NCBI GenBank assembly: GCA_023422565.1
Contig: JAFAGR010000094.1
Location: 1 to 55,159, forward strand
Source: Bacteroidota bacterium
GTDB lineage: Bacteria > Bacteroidota > Bacteroidia > Chitinophagales > Chitinophagaceae
Direction of reading: 5' to 3'
Length of the DNA: 55,159 bases
The notes under the pieces are model-generated. The model was not told the origin of the DNA. It worked only from the letters and a program-made list of their open reading frames with translations, and made no database searches. Positions 35,609-43,990 of this stretch are shown here, piece after piece (positions within the stretch are counted from its first letter, which is position 1; the number at the start of each line of letters is the position of its first letter). The translations under genes were made by a program, and so were the position numbers.

Positions 35609-36655
35609 ATGAAAACAACTATTGTCATGCAGCGTATTTTGAAAGTTTTATTTCTGGTGGTGGTGATGCTCGGAATCTCCGATTTCGTGCACGCACAGGC
35701 AAAAAAGCGTACGGCTAAAAAACGTACGACTGCCAGGAAAACTACTTCAGCAAAAACAAAGGCCAGCATTCAGCCTACTACCGCAACCATTGATACAGTG
35801 GCAACTGCGGCTGCCCCGGCTGTGGTGAATGATAGCCTCCCGATCAGGGAAGTGAAAAAGTCGCTCCGTAATGATTATGGAGTGGATTATTCAACCCTGG
35901 AAGTAAAAGACCGCACTCCATTGCCTTATGAGCATTTGCGCGCAGATGATGCCGTTTATCGCCACAGGATCTGGAGAGAGATCGATACAAGGGAGAAGAT
36001 CAACCATACGTTTAACTATGCGGCTGATGAAGACAATGGTAACCAGCGTTTCATTTCTATTTTGATGAAAGCCATCCAGGACAGTGCGGTAACGGTTTTC
36101 AGCAGTGTGGATGACCGTTTCACCACCCCGATGACGAAAGGCGAAGTGGCCAAGGTGATCGGCGGCGATCCTATTGATGTACCTATTTTCGATTCACTGG
36201 GTAACCAAACCGGCGTAAAAACCATGACCCCGGAAGTTAACCTAGATTCATTCTATAAGTTCAGGATCAAGGAAGAAGTGATCTTTGATAAAGAAAGTTC
36301 ACGTCTCTTCTGGAGAATACTTGGAATTGCCCCGGTTAAAAACGTGATCACTACAATGGGTATCAACGTGGGTGAGGCTGAATTGTTCTGGGTTTATTAT
36401 CCTGATATGCGCCCTGTATTTTCAAGGTACGATGTGTACAATGGAAAGAACTATGGCGGCCGCATGAGCTGGGAGGAATTGTTTGAAGGAAGAATGTTTT
36501 ATGGAAGGATAATTAAAAGTTCCATTGACAATCCGAAAGACATGTACATTAAAAACTACAAAGGTCTTGCTGAGAACGGTATCCTGCAATTGCTGGAAGG
36601 AGAAAACATCAAAGAAAAAGTATTTAACTACGAGCAGGATCTATGGCAATATTAA
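35609..36655 (+). CDS. gldN: Gliding motility/T9SS ring protein GldN
   Basis: A 348-residue periplasmic protein (PorN type) that forms the outer-membrane-associated ring with GldK. A signal peptide ends near VHAQ. A Lys/Thr-rich basic linker follows (about residues 32-55), then the conserved domain starting around SLRNDYGVD, with RIWREIDTREKIN and the late FWVYYPDMRPVFSRYDVYN. The last gene of gldKLMN, ended by a strong intrinsic terminator 26 nt downstream. Confidence 0.95.
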   Translation: MKTTIVMQRILKVLFLVVVMLGISDFVHAQAKKRTAKKRTTARKTTSAKTKASIQPTTATIDTVATAAAPAVVNDSLPIREVKKSLRNDYGVDYSTLEVKDRTPLPYEHLRADDAVYRHRIWREIDTREKINHTFNYAADEDNGNQRFISILMKAIQDSAVTVFSSVDDRFTTPMTKGEVAKVIGGDPIDVPIFDSLGNQTGVKTMTPEVNLDSFYKFRIKEEVIFDKESSRLFWRILGIAPVKNVITTMGINVGEAELFWVYYPDMRPVFSRYDVYNGKNYGGRMSWEELFEGRMFYGRIIKSSIDNPKDMYIKNYKGLAENGILQLLEGENIKEKVFNYEQDLWQY

Positions 36656-36680
36656 AAAATGCCACCCTGTTGTTCTTATA

Positions 36681-36718
36681 AAAAAAAATGCTCTTCGTTT
36701 CGGAGAGCATTTTTTTTA
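36681..36718 (+). terminator. Intrinsic terminator after gldN, possibly bidirectional
   Basis: An A run, the stem ATGCTCTTCG/CGGAGAGCAT (one G-U pair), a 3-nt loop and a T run form an excellent rho-independent terminator. Because an A run also precedes the stem, it can act on the convergent uvrC transcript as well. Confidence 0.9.
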
Positions 36719-36757
36719 GTTGATAGTTGATAGTCCGTATCGGAACTACTAACTAGG
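36718..36757. repeat. Short 7-bp word array between gldN and uvrC
   Basis: AGTTGAT occurs twice in tandem and is followed by AGTCCGT; 6 nt later AACTACT and AACTAGG read the other way. This resembles the 816-981 element in miniature and again lies between convergent genes. Confidence 0.55.
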
Positions 36758-38561
36758 AACTTCGCTTAAGTCCTTCCCACACCAACTTTGCCTTAGCTGT
36801 TCCTAATTTCTTTTCCAGCGTTTCAAAACTTTGTTCGCGGATATTTTTGACTGAACGAAATTCCTGAAGCAGTACATCGGCTGTTTGTTTACCGATGCCC
36901 TTAATTGTTTCCAGTTCATTTACAAAGGTGCCCTTGCTTCTTTTTTGCCGATGGAAGGTGATACCGAAGCGATGTACCTCATCACGAATTCGCCGTATTA
37001 GTTTGAGGCTTTCGCTTCCCCACGGCAGTTGCAGCGATTTTGAATCTCCCGGGAAGAACAGTTCCTCCTGGTTCTTTGCCAAACCAACCACGCTCATTTT
37101 GCCTCGCAGGCCAAGTTCATCAATACTTTCAAGCGCTGCATTAAGTTGGCCCTTTCCTCCATCAATGATAACTAACTGTGGCAGAGGTTTGCTTTCATCC
37201 AACAGCCTTTTGTATCTTCTTCCAACAACCTCTTTCATTGAAGCGAAGTCATTGATGCCTTCCACGGTTTTTATATTGTAATGGCGATAGTCTTTCTTGC
37301 TCGGTTCACCATTCTTAAAACACACCATGGCTGCAACCGGGTAGCTTCCCTGGAAATTCGAATTGTCGAAACACTCAATATGTTCCGGTAGCACCGGCAG
37401 GTGAAGGTCTTCCTGCAATTTCCTGAGAATTTCAGCTTTTTCAGAATCGGCCTTGTCTTCCAGCTTCAAAATTTTCCTTGCATGCAGTTCCTGCTGAAAG
37501 TAGTTCACATTTTTCAGGGAAAGGTCCATCAACTTCTTCCTGTCTCCGCTTCGTGGTACCGTTACCGTTAGTTCGTCTCCCGGGAAATCAATATCGAAAG
37601 GAACGAATATGGTGTTCGCCTCGCTATTGAATTTCTCTCTTATCTGCGCAATGGCGAAGGCGAGGACTTCTTCACGGGTTTCTTCCAGTTTCTTTTCCAG
37701 CGTTAGCGTATGGGTTTGATAGATCGTTCCATTATTTACGCCCAGATAGTTCACGTAGGCGATATCACCTTCTTCTAAAATTGAAAACACATCCACGGTG
37801 CCGGTTTTTGTATTCACCACTTCACTCTTCTCCCGGTATGCCTGCAGGTGCTGAATTTTAGATTGAAATTGTGCCGCTTTTTCAAATTCCAGGTTAGCTA
37901 CATGCTCTTTCATCTGTTGTTTGAAATATTGCATCACCGGTGCGAGATTGCCTTTTAAAAGATGTACAAGCCTTTCAATCCCCTGCTGGTAATCCTGCTC
38001 TGTTTGATAGGCCTCGCAAGGGCCTTTGCAATTTCCTAAATGATATTCCAGGCAAACCTTGAATTTCTTTTTGTTGATGTTATTCTGAGTGAGGTTGAGT
38101 TTGCAGGTCCGCAGGGGGATGTTTTGCTTAATGATTTCCAGCAACTCACGTACACGCCCAACCGAAGTATAGGGCCCAAGATACCTCGATCCGTCATTGA
38201 TCTTTCTCCGTGTGAAGAATACGCGGGGGAAGGGTTCGTTTTTAATTACAATGTAGGGATAGGTTTTATCGTCCTTTAAGTTGATGTTGAAGAGGGGCTG
38301 AAATTCCTTAATCAGGGAGTTCTCCAGCAAAAAAGCATCCTGCTCTGAATTTACAATGGTAAACTCAATACGGTGAATGCGGTTAACAAGTTCCAGCGTT
38401 TTATAGCTCGTGAACGTTTTTGAAAAATAGCTGCTTACCCTTTTTCGGAGATGTTTGGCCTTTCCCACATAGATCAATTCGTTCTGCGCATTGAAATATT
38501 TGTAAACGCCCGGTTGAACCGGAATCGTAGGAGCTATGGATGAAAATTCTTTTTGTGTCAC
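36753..38561 (-). CDS. uvrC: Excinuclease ABC subunit C
   Basis: A 602-residue nuclease subunit of nucleotide excision repair that cuts both sides of a lesion held by UvrB. Domains in order: GIY-YIG nuclease at the N terminus (PGVYKYF and LIYVGKAKHLRKRV), a Cys-containing region, a UVR UvrB-binding motif near 200-235, the RNase H-like endonuclease domain (IECFDNSNFQGSYPVA and VIIDGGKGQL) and a C-terminal helix-hairpin-helix pair (TIKGIGKQTA). Its start overlaps the stop of the upstream lipoprotein gene by 4 nt. Confidence 0.96.
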   Translation of the reverse strand: MTQKEFSSIAPTIPVQPGVYKYFNAQNELIYVGKAKHLRKRVSSYFSKTFTSYKTLELVNRIHRIEFTIVNSEQDAFLLENSLIKEFQPLFNINLKDDKTYPYIVIKNEPFPRVFFTRRKINDGSRYLGPYTSVGRVRELLEIIKQNIPLRTCKLNLTQNNINKKKFKVCLEYHLGNCKGPCEAYQTEQDYQQGIERLVHLLKGNLAPVMQYFKQQMKEHVANLEFEKAAQFQSKIQHLQAYREKSEVVNTKTGTVDVFSILEEGDIAYVNYLGVNNGTIYQTHTLTLEKKLEETREEVLAFAIAQIREKFNSEANTIFVPFDIDFPGDELTVTVPRSGDRKKLMDLSLKNVNYFQQELHARKILKLEDKADSEKAEILRKLQEDLHLPVLPEHIECFDNSNFQGSYPVAAMVCFKNGEPSKKDYRHYNIKTVEGINDFASMKEVVGRRYKRLLDESKPLPQLVIIDGGKGQLNAALESIDELGLRGKMSVVGLAKNQEELFFPGDSKSLQLPWGSESLKLIRRIRDEVHRFGITFHRQKRSKGTFVNELETIKGIGKQTADVLLQEFRSVKNIREQSFETLEKKLGTAKAKLVWEGLKRSS

Positions 38562-39145
38562 TCGTCAAAATCCCATTTAATCACTGTTTCTTTTTCTACA
38601 ACCGCCGTGCCCGCATTGTCTTTTATCTGTACGATCTTCCCTGCTGAATCGGCAAGCCAGTACAACTGCAATTGTTTGTTGTCAGGTAATTTCTTCACCA
38701 TAAATATACTGGACACGCGTTCGGTAAATGGATCAACATAAACCGTCCAGCGTTGCAGATCCAGCGTGTCGGGCAGTTGTTTTGCGGGCTCATAGGTCCA
38801 GGTATACGAACCAACACTGTTGTCGAGGAATTTTGATTCTGAAAAGAATGCCTTAAGGTTGGCAGTATCAATAACAGGTGAAAGGAATTGGCGAAACACA
38901 GTATCCAGAAACTCTATCTTCAGCCAGGAAGAATCGCTCCGGTTGTTTTGAGTGATGATCTGCAGCGGATTCACTGCACTATGTTTAATATCATTTATTT
39001 GCCCGCGGATGTAAGTGGTAACGGGAAAATAATTCTCTTCCTGCTTTGGTTCACTAACAATGGCCGCTGCGCTTGCAGGCTCCGTTTTCTTTGAACCGCA
39101 ACCCGTTAACCCAATAAATAATAAAATGCCTCCTATAAACTTCAT
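38558..39145 (-). CDS. Small lipoprotein, unknown function
   Basis: A 195-residue protein with a lipoprotein signal peptide: MKFIGGILLFIGLTGCG with the lipid-attachment Cys16, so anchored to the periplasmic side or the surface. The mature part is acidic with alternating beta-rich segments and no recognised motif. Such small lipoproteins are common in this phylum. Its stop overlaps the uvrC start by 4 nt, indicating coupled expression, yet no functional link to DNA repair is obvious. The start is directly behind a -7 element that itself abuts an upstream terminator. Confidence 0.75.
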   Translation of the reverse strand: MKFIGGILLFIGLTGCGSKKTEPASAAAIVSEPKQEENYFPVTTYIRGQINDIKHSAVNPLQIITQNNRSDSSWLKIEFLDTVFRQFLSPVIDTANLKAFFSESKFLDNSVGSYTWTYEPAKQLPDTLDLQRWTVYVDPFTERVSSIFMVKKLPDNKQLQLYWLADSAGKIVQIKDNAGTAVVEKETVIKWDFDE

Positions 39146-39149
39146 CTCA

Positions 39150-39157
39150 CAAAATTA
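39150..39157 (-). promoter_or_regulatory. -7 promoter element of lipoprotein-uvrC
   Basis: Minus-strand TAATTTTG matches TAnnTTTG and is only 4 nt from the lipoprotein ATG. Its first bases overlap the T tract of the upstream terminator, so the -33 region would fall in the terminator stem. Confidence 0.5.
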
Positions 39158-39189
39158 AAAAAAGATGTCTTCCTGTGAAGGAAGACATC
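39155..39189 (-). terminator. Intrinsic terminator after the sigma/barrel operon
   Basis: A perfect 10-bp stem GATGTCTTCC/GGAAGACATC with a 6-nt loop, followed on the minus strand by seven T residues. It starts 22 nt after the stop of the beta-barrel gene. Confidence 0.92.
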
Positions 39190-39211
39190 CGCTATACTAT
39201 CTATGTTCAGA

Positions 39212-40573
39212 TTAAAAAGAAGTGGTTATGCCAAGTTTTAACCCGATGTTATATAATTTTTCATCGTAAGTGTATTTCTCATCGTATGATGACAGCAACT
39301 GGTAACGGAACTGGGGTCCGGCATTTAACGTAACACCGCTTCCCACCTTATACGATACAAAGGTTTCAATTCCGCCATTCATGTTGAATCTCCTCAGCAT
39401 TGTAGGGTCTGAAATATAATTCTTCCTGTCTGCTGAAATGAGGAAAGCATTTCCTCCCGTTACAAATGTGGGCTGAATAGTAGCGCCCGCAAACCATTGC
39501 ATCCTGCTGTTTCCCGCCAGCCTGAAGTCAGCACCCACAGGCACTGAAAACTGGTAAGTGTTGTTATTCAGGTTCTGCACTTCACCATTTGGCTGTGTGG
39601 AGAGAGTGGTCATGCGCGATTGAAGCACCGGTTGCGGATCATTGACCAATAAGTTGGCTATGCTGGGATGGTGCAGGGGATAGGCATTGATGTGGTAGTT
39701 GGTATAGTTAACCTGTATACCGGCCTTGATACGCATGAAGCCCGAAAGGTTATAGAGCACGTTTGCACCGGTTTCAATGTTCACCGCAGCGGAATGGGAG
39801 AGGGCGGGCTCTTCATCGGCCGTATTGGCCAGCATTGAAGCTGCAGGGTTTACCGGAACATAGTCTGTATTCTTGCTCAGCGAGCGGAAGCCCACGGAAG
39901 GCGTTGCGTAAAATTGGTAGGCGAAAGATCCTTTCTTTTTCTTTTTTCGCGTCGTTTCTTCCTCAATTGAAATTTCTTCTTCAACCGTAGTGTTTATCTC
40001 TTTCGCACCATCATTATCCGGCCGTGATTCCGAAACATTGTTCATCGCAATGAGTCGTGCAAGTTTTTCTTCATTCTCTTCGCGCGTTCTCAATTCTCTC
40101 TCTCCAACCTGGCCGGTCAGCTTCAGGTTAAATTCATCATCTTCATTTACGGCATTCAAATTTCCGCGGAGAAAGGAAAGCGGATTTTCATCAGAAATTA
40201 AACTTTCTACATTGATATCATACCGCAAGCTGTTGGCAGAAATTTGTTGATCCTCGCGCGACCTCTCACCCTGATTCGCCAATGCCGATGCAGGAATATT
40301 TCTTCCTGAAGGCATTTCCTCAAGTATGAATGGATTTGCCGGATTCGCATCTTGGTTGGCCGCTATCGTCACGCCCTTATTGGTATTATTTACGCCAATG
40401 AACATCAGCGATGAAACAAGAAGTAGAAGCACCGCCAGCGATGGCCATTTTCTGGATGGGTGAATGTCGTTATAGATACTATGCCAAACCTTCCTCGAAG
40501 GGTACATGCGGAAATCATCCACAGTTTCCTTGAGGAACTGTTCGAAGTTATCGTTGTAAATTCTCTTTTCCAT
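39212..40573 (-). CDS. Membrane-anchored outer-membrane beta-barrel protein, putative sigma regulator
   Basis: A 453-residue protein. Residues 1-43 are polar, basic and end in SRKW, resembling the cytoplasmic part of anti-sigma factors. A single hydrophobic helix spans about 44-62 (AVLLLLVSSLMFIGV) with no cleavage site. Residues about 65-218 are charged and disordered-looking, ending in a Glu-rich and KKKKK stretch. From about 220 to the end, alternating strands form an outer-membrane-barrel-like domain ending GITTSF with the terminal Phe expected of barrels. It begins 40 nt after the ECF sigma gene. A single chain linking both membranes and sensing the outer membrane is my inference; the N-terminal part matches no named family for certain. 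Confidence 0.65.
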   Translation of the reverse strand: MEKRIYNDNFEQFLKETVDDFRMYPSRKVWHSIYNDIHPSRKWPSLAVLLLLVSSLMFIGVNNTNKGVTIAANQDANPANPFILEEMPSGRNIPASALANQGERSREDQQISANSLRYDINVESLISDENPLSFLRGNLNAVNEDDEFNLKLTGQVGERELRTREENEEKLARLIAMNNVSESRPDNDGAKEINTTVEEEISIEEETTRKKKKKGSFAYQFYATPSVGFRSLSKNTDYVPVNPAASMLANTADEEPALSHSAAVNIETGANVLYNLSGFMRIKAGIQVNYTNYHINAYPLHHPSIANLLVNDPQPVLQSRMTTLSTQPNGEVQNLNNNTYQFSVPVGADFRLAGNSRMQWFAGATIQPTFVTGGNAFLISADRKNYISDPTMLRRFNMNGGIETFVSYKVGSGVTLNAGPQFRYQLLSSYDEKYTYDEKLYNIGLKLGITTSF

Positions 40574-40613
40574 TATTCACAAAAAGCGGTTTAGTTATAG
40601 GTAAGCATGTATT

Positions 40614-41192
40614 CTACCTGGCTGCGGCGGCGCCGTAACCGGGTGAAGACATTGGTTTTGGTATAATGTGTTTTTTAACAAGAATATCTTCCAGCATGGC
40701 CTTCGCCCTCGTGTACTGGCTACGGCTTGTGCTCTCCTCAATTTCCAGCATGTGGGCGATCTCGCGGTGAGAAAATCCCTCTATCGCATAAAGATTCAGC
40801 ACAGTGCGATAGCCTAGCGGCAACAAGCGGATACATTCAACCACCTGCTTTGCCTGCATGATGCTGGGAATATAATCTTCCCGTATGTGCATGCTGTTCG
40901 CGTGGATCAGGTCAACGCTCTCACTGAATTTCTTATTCTTCTTAAGGTGATTAATGCAGGTATGCACAATGATCCGCCGTATCCAACCTTCAAGGGCACC
41001 CTCATTTCTGAATTGGTGCAATTGAGTGAACACTTTAATGAAACCCTCCTGCAGCATATCTTCTGCATCCTCCCGGTTACGGCCAAACCGATAGCACACG
41101 CCAAGCATGCGTGGGCTAAATCGATTATACAACGCCTCCTGCGCGGCAGCATTGTGTTTAATACTTCCGGCAAGCATTTGCTCTTCGGTCAT
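40614..41192 (-). CDS. ECF-type RNA polymerase sigma factor
   Basis: A 192-residue sigma-70 family factor with only regions 2 and 4, hence extracytoplasmic-function type. Region 2 contains the core-binding and -10 helix NREDAEDMLQEGFIKVF; region 4 has the helix-turn-helix GFSHREIAHMLEIEESTSRSQ. A short Pro/Gly/Ala-rich tail ends the protein. The neighbouring gene downstream encodes a membrane-anchored barrel protein that may control it. Upstream on the same strand are a haem-binding protein and gpmI, 98 nt away. The target promoters are unknown. Confidence 0.93.
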   Translation of the reverse strand: MTEEQMLAGSIKHNAAAQEALYNRFSPRMLGVCYRFGRNREDAEDMLQEGFIKVFTQLHQFRNEGALEGWIRRIIVHTCINHLKKNKKFSESVDLIHANSMHIREDYIPSIMQAKQVVECIRLLPLGYRTVLNLYAIEGFSHREIAHMLEIEESTSRSQYTRAKAMLEDILVKKHIIPKPMSSPGYGAAAAR

Positions 41193-41290
41193 AAATAGTA
41201 AGGTTTAGGCCTTATAAATATAGACAATTTCGCGTTTTGAACCGCTGCATAGGGTTTTTCGCCGTTTAAAATATGACGGGCGGTAAAAAC

Positions 41291-41746
41291 TTATGGCTTA
41301 ATCTGCGCTTCAGCCCAGGCAATGAGTGTTTGCCTTTCCTGTGCGCTTAACCGTGCCCCGGGATGCGTATACGTGTAAGATTTCAATGGCATTTCTTTAT
41401 CGCGGACCATTTCAGCCGTTTCTTCCCATTTTTTCTGCTGCTTTTTGGCTGTATAATTTCCGAATTCCGAAAAATTGAGTTCCTTTTTGCCCTCGATCAC
41501 ATGGTCGCCCATCCACCATGCAACAGGTTGAATGCGTGAATACCAGGGATATTTTGTGTTGTTGCTATGGCAGTCCATGCAGGCTTCGTCTAAGATCTTG
41601 TTCACCGCCGGCGGTATTTCAACCATTTTAGAAATGTGCGCTTCAGAGATCTCAGGGCTCACATTTTTTGCAGGCCGTGGCATGAACTGTAGCAATAAGA
41701 AGGCCACCAGAATTATGATGCCGGCCCATTTCAACACTTTTCTCAT
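41291..41746 (-). CDS. Haem-binding (Haem_bd) domain protein
   Basis: A 151-residue membrane-anchored protein: an N-terminal hydrophobic helix (about 6-22), then a c-type cytochrome-like haem site CMDCH near residue 56, followed by YPWYSRIQPVAWWM, diagnostic of the Bacteroidota Haem_bd family. A single haem would be attached covalently in the periplasm. The partner redox chain is unknown. It starts 4 nt after the gpmI stop codon and is probably translated from the gpmI transcript. Confidence 0.88.
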   Translation of the reverse strand: MRKVLKWAGIIILVAFLLLQFMPRPAKNVSPEISEAHISKMVEIPPAVNKILDEACMDCHSNNTKYPWYSRIQPVAWWMGDHVIEGKKELNFSEFGNYTAKKQQKKWEETAEMVRDKEMPLKSYTYTHPGARLSAQERQTLIAWAEAQIKP

Positions 41747-41750
41747 CCCA

Positions 41751-43265
41751 TTAAATTAATACATTTCCTGTCATTTCCAAAGGCAGGGGCAAATTCATGA
41801 GGGATAGAATTGTGGGCGCAATATCGCCCAGTTTACCGTTTTTCAGTTCGCCGTGCTTTTCATTGGAAACCAGGAACAGTGGAACGGGGTTTACGGTATG
41901 GGCGGTGTTCGGGCTGCCGTCAGGGTTTATTTCATAATCCGCATTGCCGTGGTCGGCCGTTACCAGTAGAGTATAGTTTTTGGCAAGCGCGGCCTTCACC
42001 ACCTGCTGCACACATTTGTCCACCGTCTCCACGGCGGCCACCACACTGTTCCAAACCCCTGTATGGCCCACCATATCGGCGTTGGCAAAGTTCAGGCAGA
42101 TAAAATCAAAATCGTTTTCCTCGATTTGTTTTACCACGGCAGCCGTAAGTTCCGGTGCGCTCATTTCAGGCTTAAGATCGTATGTGGCCACCTTTGGCGA
42201 TGGGATCATTATTCTTTTCTCACCTTCGAATGGAACTTCCCGCCCTCCGCTGAAAAAGAAACTGACATGTGGATATTTTTCGGTTTCGGCTATGCGTAAC
42301 TGTGACTTTCCGTTTTTCATCAACACTTCGCCCAGCGTATTGCTCAGGTCATCCTGGTTAAAAAAGCAATTAACGTTGCGATAGGTTTCGTCATACTGGG
42401 TCATGGTATTGTAATTCAACCTGAGAGGGTTCATTCCAAAATCAGGCAGCGGGTGCTGGGTAAGCACTTCAGTGATCTCCCGGCAACGGTCTGTACGGAA
42501 GTTAAAACAGATCACCACATCCTCATCTTTCAGGTTTACTGAAGGAAGATGCCCGTTTATCATTGGCATCAGAAACTCATCGGTCACATCTCTGTCGTAA
42601 CTATTTTGTATGGATTCAGGAAAGTTATAGGTGATCTCGCCTTTCCCGTGGGCAAGGCAGTCGTAGGCTTTCTTTACACGCTCCCACCGTTTGTCGCGGT
42701 CCATCGCATAATAGCGGCCAATCACCGTGGCCAGTTTGCCAGTGCTGAGGTTGATGTGATGCTGTAATTCATTTATAAAAGTAAGCCCGCTCTTTGGGTC
42801 GGTGTCCCTGCCGTCCGTAAAGGCATGAACAAGCACATCGGTAAGGCCATGATCGGCTGCAATGTTCAGCAAGGCCTTTAAATGATTAATGTGAGAATGA
42901 ACGCCGCCATCGCTTACAAGCCCCATCAGGTGTAAGGTTTTATTTTTATCTTTCGCCGCGTTTAACGCGTTCAGCAATACCGGGTTAATGGCCAGCTCAC
43001 CATCTCTTATCGCCACATTTATTCGCTGCAGTTCCTGATAAACGATCCGCCCTGCCCCGAGATTAAGATGGCCGACCTCGCTGTTTCCCATTTGGCCGTC
43101 AGGCAATCCCACCGCTTCTCCGCAGGTAACCAGGGTTGAATTTGGATAGAGGCTATACAGGCTGTCTACGAAAGGCGTATCCGCAGCCAGTATCGCGTCG
43201 CTTGCCGGTACTTTACCAATTCCCCAACCATCCATTATAATTAAAATTATTTTCCTACTTTCCAT
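41751..43265 (-). CDS. gpmI: 2,3-bisphosphoglycerate-independent phosphoglycerate mutase
   Basis: A 504-residue Mn-dependent glycolytic enzyme that interconverts 3- and 2-phosphoglycerate. The N terminus LIIMDGWGIG holds the first metal ligand, GNSEVGHLNLGAGR carries the phosphoserine nucleophile, and the C-terminal metal site reads TADHGNADYE. AFTDGRDTDPKSG is also typical. Length fits the family. It heads the minus-strand group that continues through the haem-binding protein, and its -7 element is only 4 nt from the ATG. Confidence 0.96.
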   Translation of the reverse strand: MESRKIILIIMDGWGIGKVPASDAILAADTPFVDSLYSLYPNSTLVTCGEAVGLPDGQMGNSEVGHLNLGAGRIVYQELQRINVAIRDGELAINPVLLNALNAAKDKNKTLHLMGLVSDGGVHSHINHLKALLNIAADHGLTDVLVHAFTDGRDTDPKSGLTFINELQHHINLSTGKLATVIGRYYAMDRDKRWERVKKAYDCLAHGKGEITYNFPESIQNSYDRDVTDEFLMPMINGHLPSVNLKDEDVVICFNFRTDRCREITEVLTQHPLPDFGMNPLRLNYNTMTQYDETYRNVNCFFNQDDLSNTLGEVLMKNGKSQLRIAETEKYPHVSFFFSGGREVPFEGEKRIMIPSPKVATYDLKPEMSAPELTAAVVKQIEENDFDFICLNFANADMVGHTGVWNSVVAAVETVDKCVQQVVKAALAKNYTLLVTADHGNADYEINPDGSPNTAHTVNPVPLFLVSNEKHGELKNGKLGDIAPTILSLMNLPLPLEMTGNVLI

Positions 43266-43269
43266 GCTG

Positions 43270-43277
43270 CAAACTTA
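43270..43277 (-). promoter_or_regulatory. -7 promoter element of gpmI
   Basis: Minus-strand TAAGTTTG matches TAnnTTTG; only 4 nt (CAGC) separate it from the gpmI ATG, implying a leaderless or nearly leaderless mRNA. No -33 TTG at normal spacing was recognised. Confidence 0.55.
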
Positions 43278-43396
43278 GTTGTTTGAATTCAAGGCTTTAC
43301 GATGATGCGGATTTTATTAACATGAAGTTGTAAACAGAACCGTGGCTTGGCAGGTTTTTTGACAATTCGCGTGTAGGTTTTCTAAATCTGATATAA

Positions 43397-43777
43397 ATGA
43401 AAAAAATGTTTACCTTTTTTGCACTGGCGGCAGTGATGTCTTCCTTTACCACAATGGTTGGGATGGACGATGTGGTTGCGGCATTGAAGAAAGGAAATGC
43501 ATCCCAGGTTGCCCGATATTTTGATAATACCGTAGAAATTACCCTGCCGGAGAAAAGTAACAGTTACAGCCGCACTCAGGCCGAGACTATTCTCAGGGAT
43601 TTCTTTCGTACAAAGGCTGTGAAAGGTTTTGATGTGATCCACATGGGAGATAATGGCGGAACGCAATACTGTATTGGCACCTTGTTCACTTCCACGGCCA
43701 CCTACCGCACCACGCTTTTCATGAAACAAAAGGCCAATAAGCAGGCACTCCAGGAGATCAGGTTTGAGAATCGGTAA
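43397..43777 (+). CDS. DUF4783 protein, exported
   Basis: A 126-residue protein with a short N-terminal hydrophobic signal (MKKMFTFFALAAVMSSF) and a compact SnoaL/NTF2-like domain, matching the Bacteroidota DUF4783 family of unknown function. Typical pieces are DDVVAALKKGNASQVARYFD, the RTQAETILRDFF helix and the terminal QEIRFE. The family is often found beside nadC, as here. Likely periplasmic and ligand-binding by fold; no catalytic motif is evident. Confidence 0.8.
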   Translation: MKKMFTFFALAAVMSSFTTMVGMDDVVAALKKGNASQVARYFDNTVEITLPEKSNSYSRTQAETILRDFFRTKAVKGFDVIHMGDNGGTQYCIGTLFTSTATYRTTLFMKQKANKQALQEIRFENR

Positions 43778-43781
43778 TTTC

Positions 43782-43818
43782 TGATTTGATAATTTGATGA
43801 TTTGGAAATTTGATAATT
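43782..43818. repeat. 8-bp word array (TGATTTGA type)
   Basis: TGATTTGA, TAATTTGA, TGATTTGG and AAATTTGA run in tandem with a partial fifth word. It is the reverse-orientation counterpart of the array at 19111-19142. Confidence 0.6.
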
Positions 43819-43946
43819 GTTTCACTGTCTAAGCATTTTTTTTACGCATCTACATTGTGCACGCCAATAAATCGATCGTTTCTTTTATCGTCCTAAATCC
43901 TTAGGGTAGCAAAGCATGAAAACCCTGCCAAAACATATTATCTAAA

Positions 43947-43974
43947 GACTACCGACTGCAGACTACCGACTATC
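43947..43974. repeat. 7-bp word array upstream of nadC
   Basis: Four consecutive 7-bp words beginning GACT (GACTACC, GACTGCA, GACTACC, GACTATC) end 4 nt before the nadC -7 element, so they occupy the place of its -33 region. Confidence 0.65.
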
Positions 43975-43978
43975 TCCG

Positions 43979-43986
43979 TAGCTTTG
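43979..43986 (+). promoter_or_regulatory. -7 promoter element of nadC
   Basis: TAGCTTTG matches TAnnTTTG and is followed after 4 nt by the nadC ATG, predicting a leaderless or nearly leaderless transcript. Confidence 0.5.
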
Positions 43987-43990
43987 TTTC

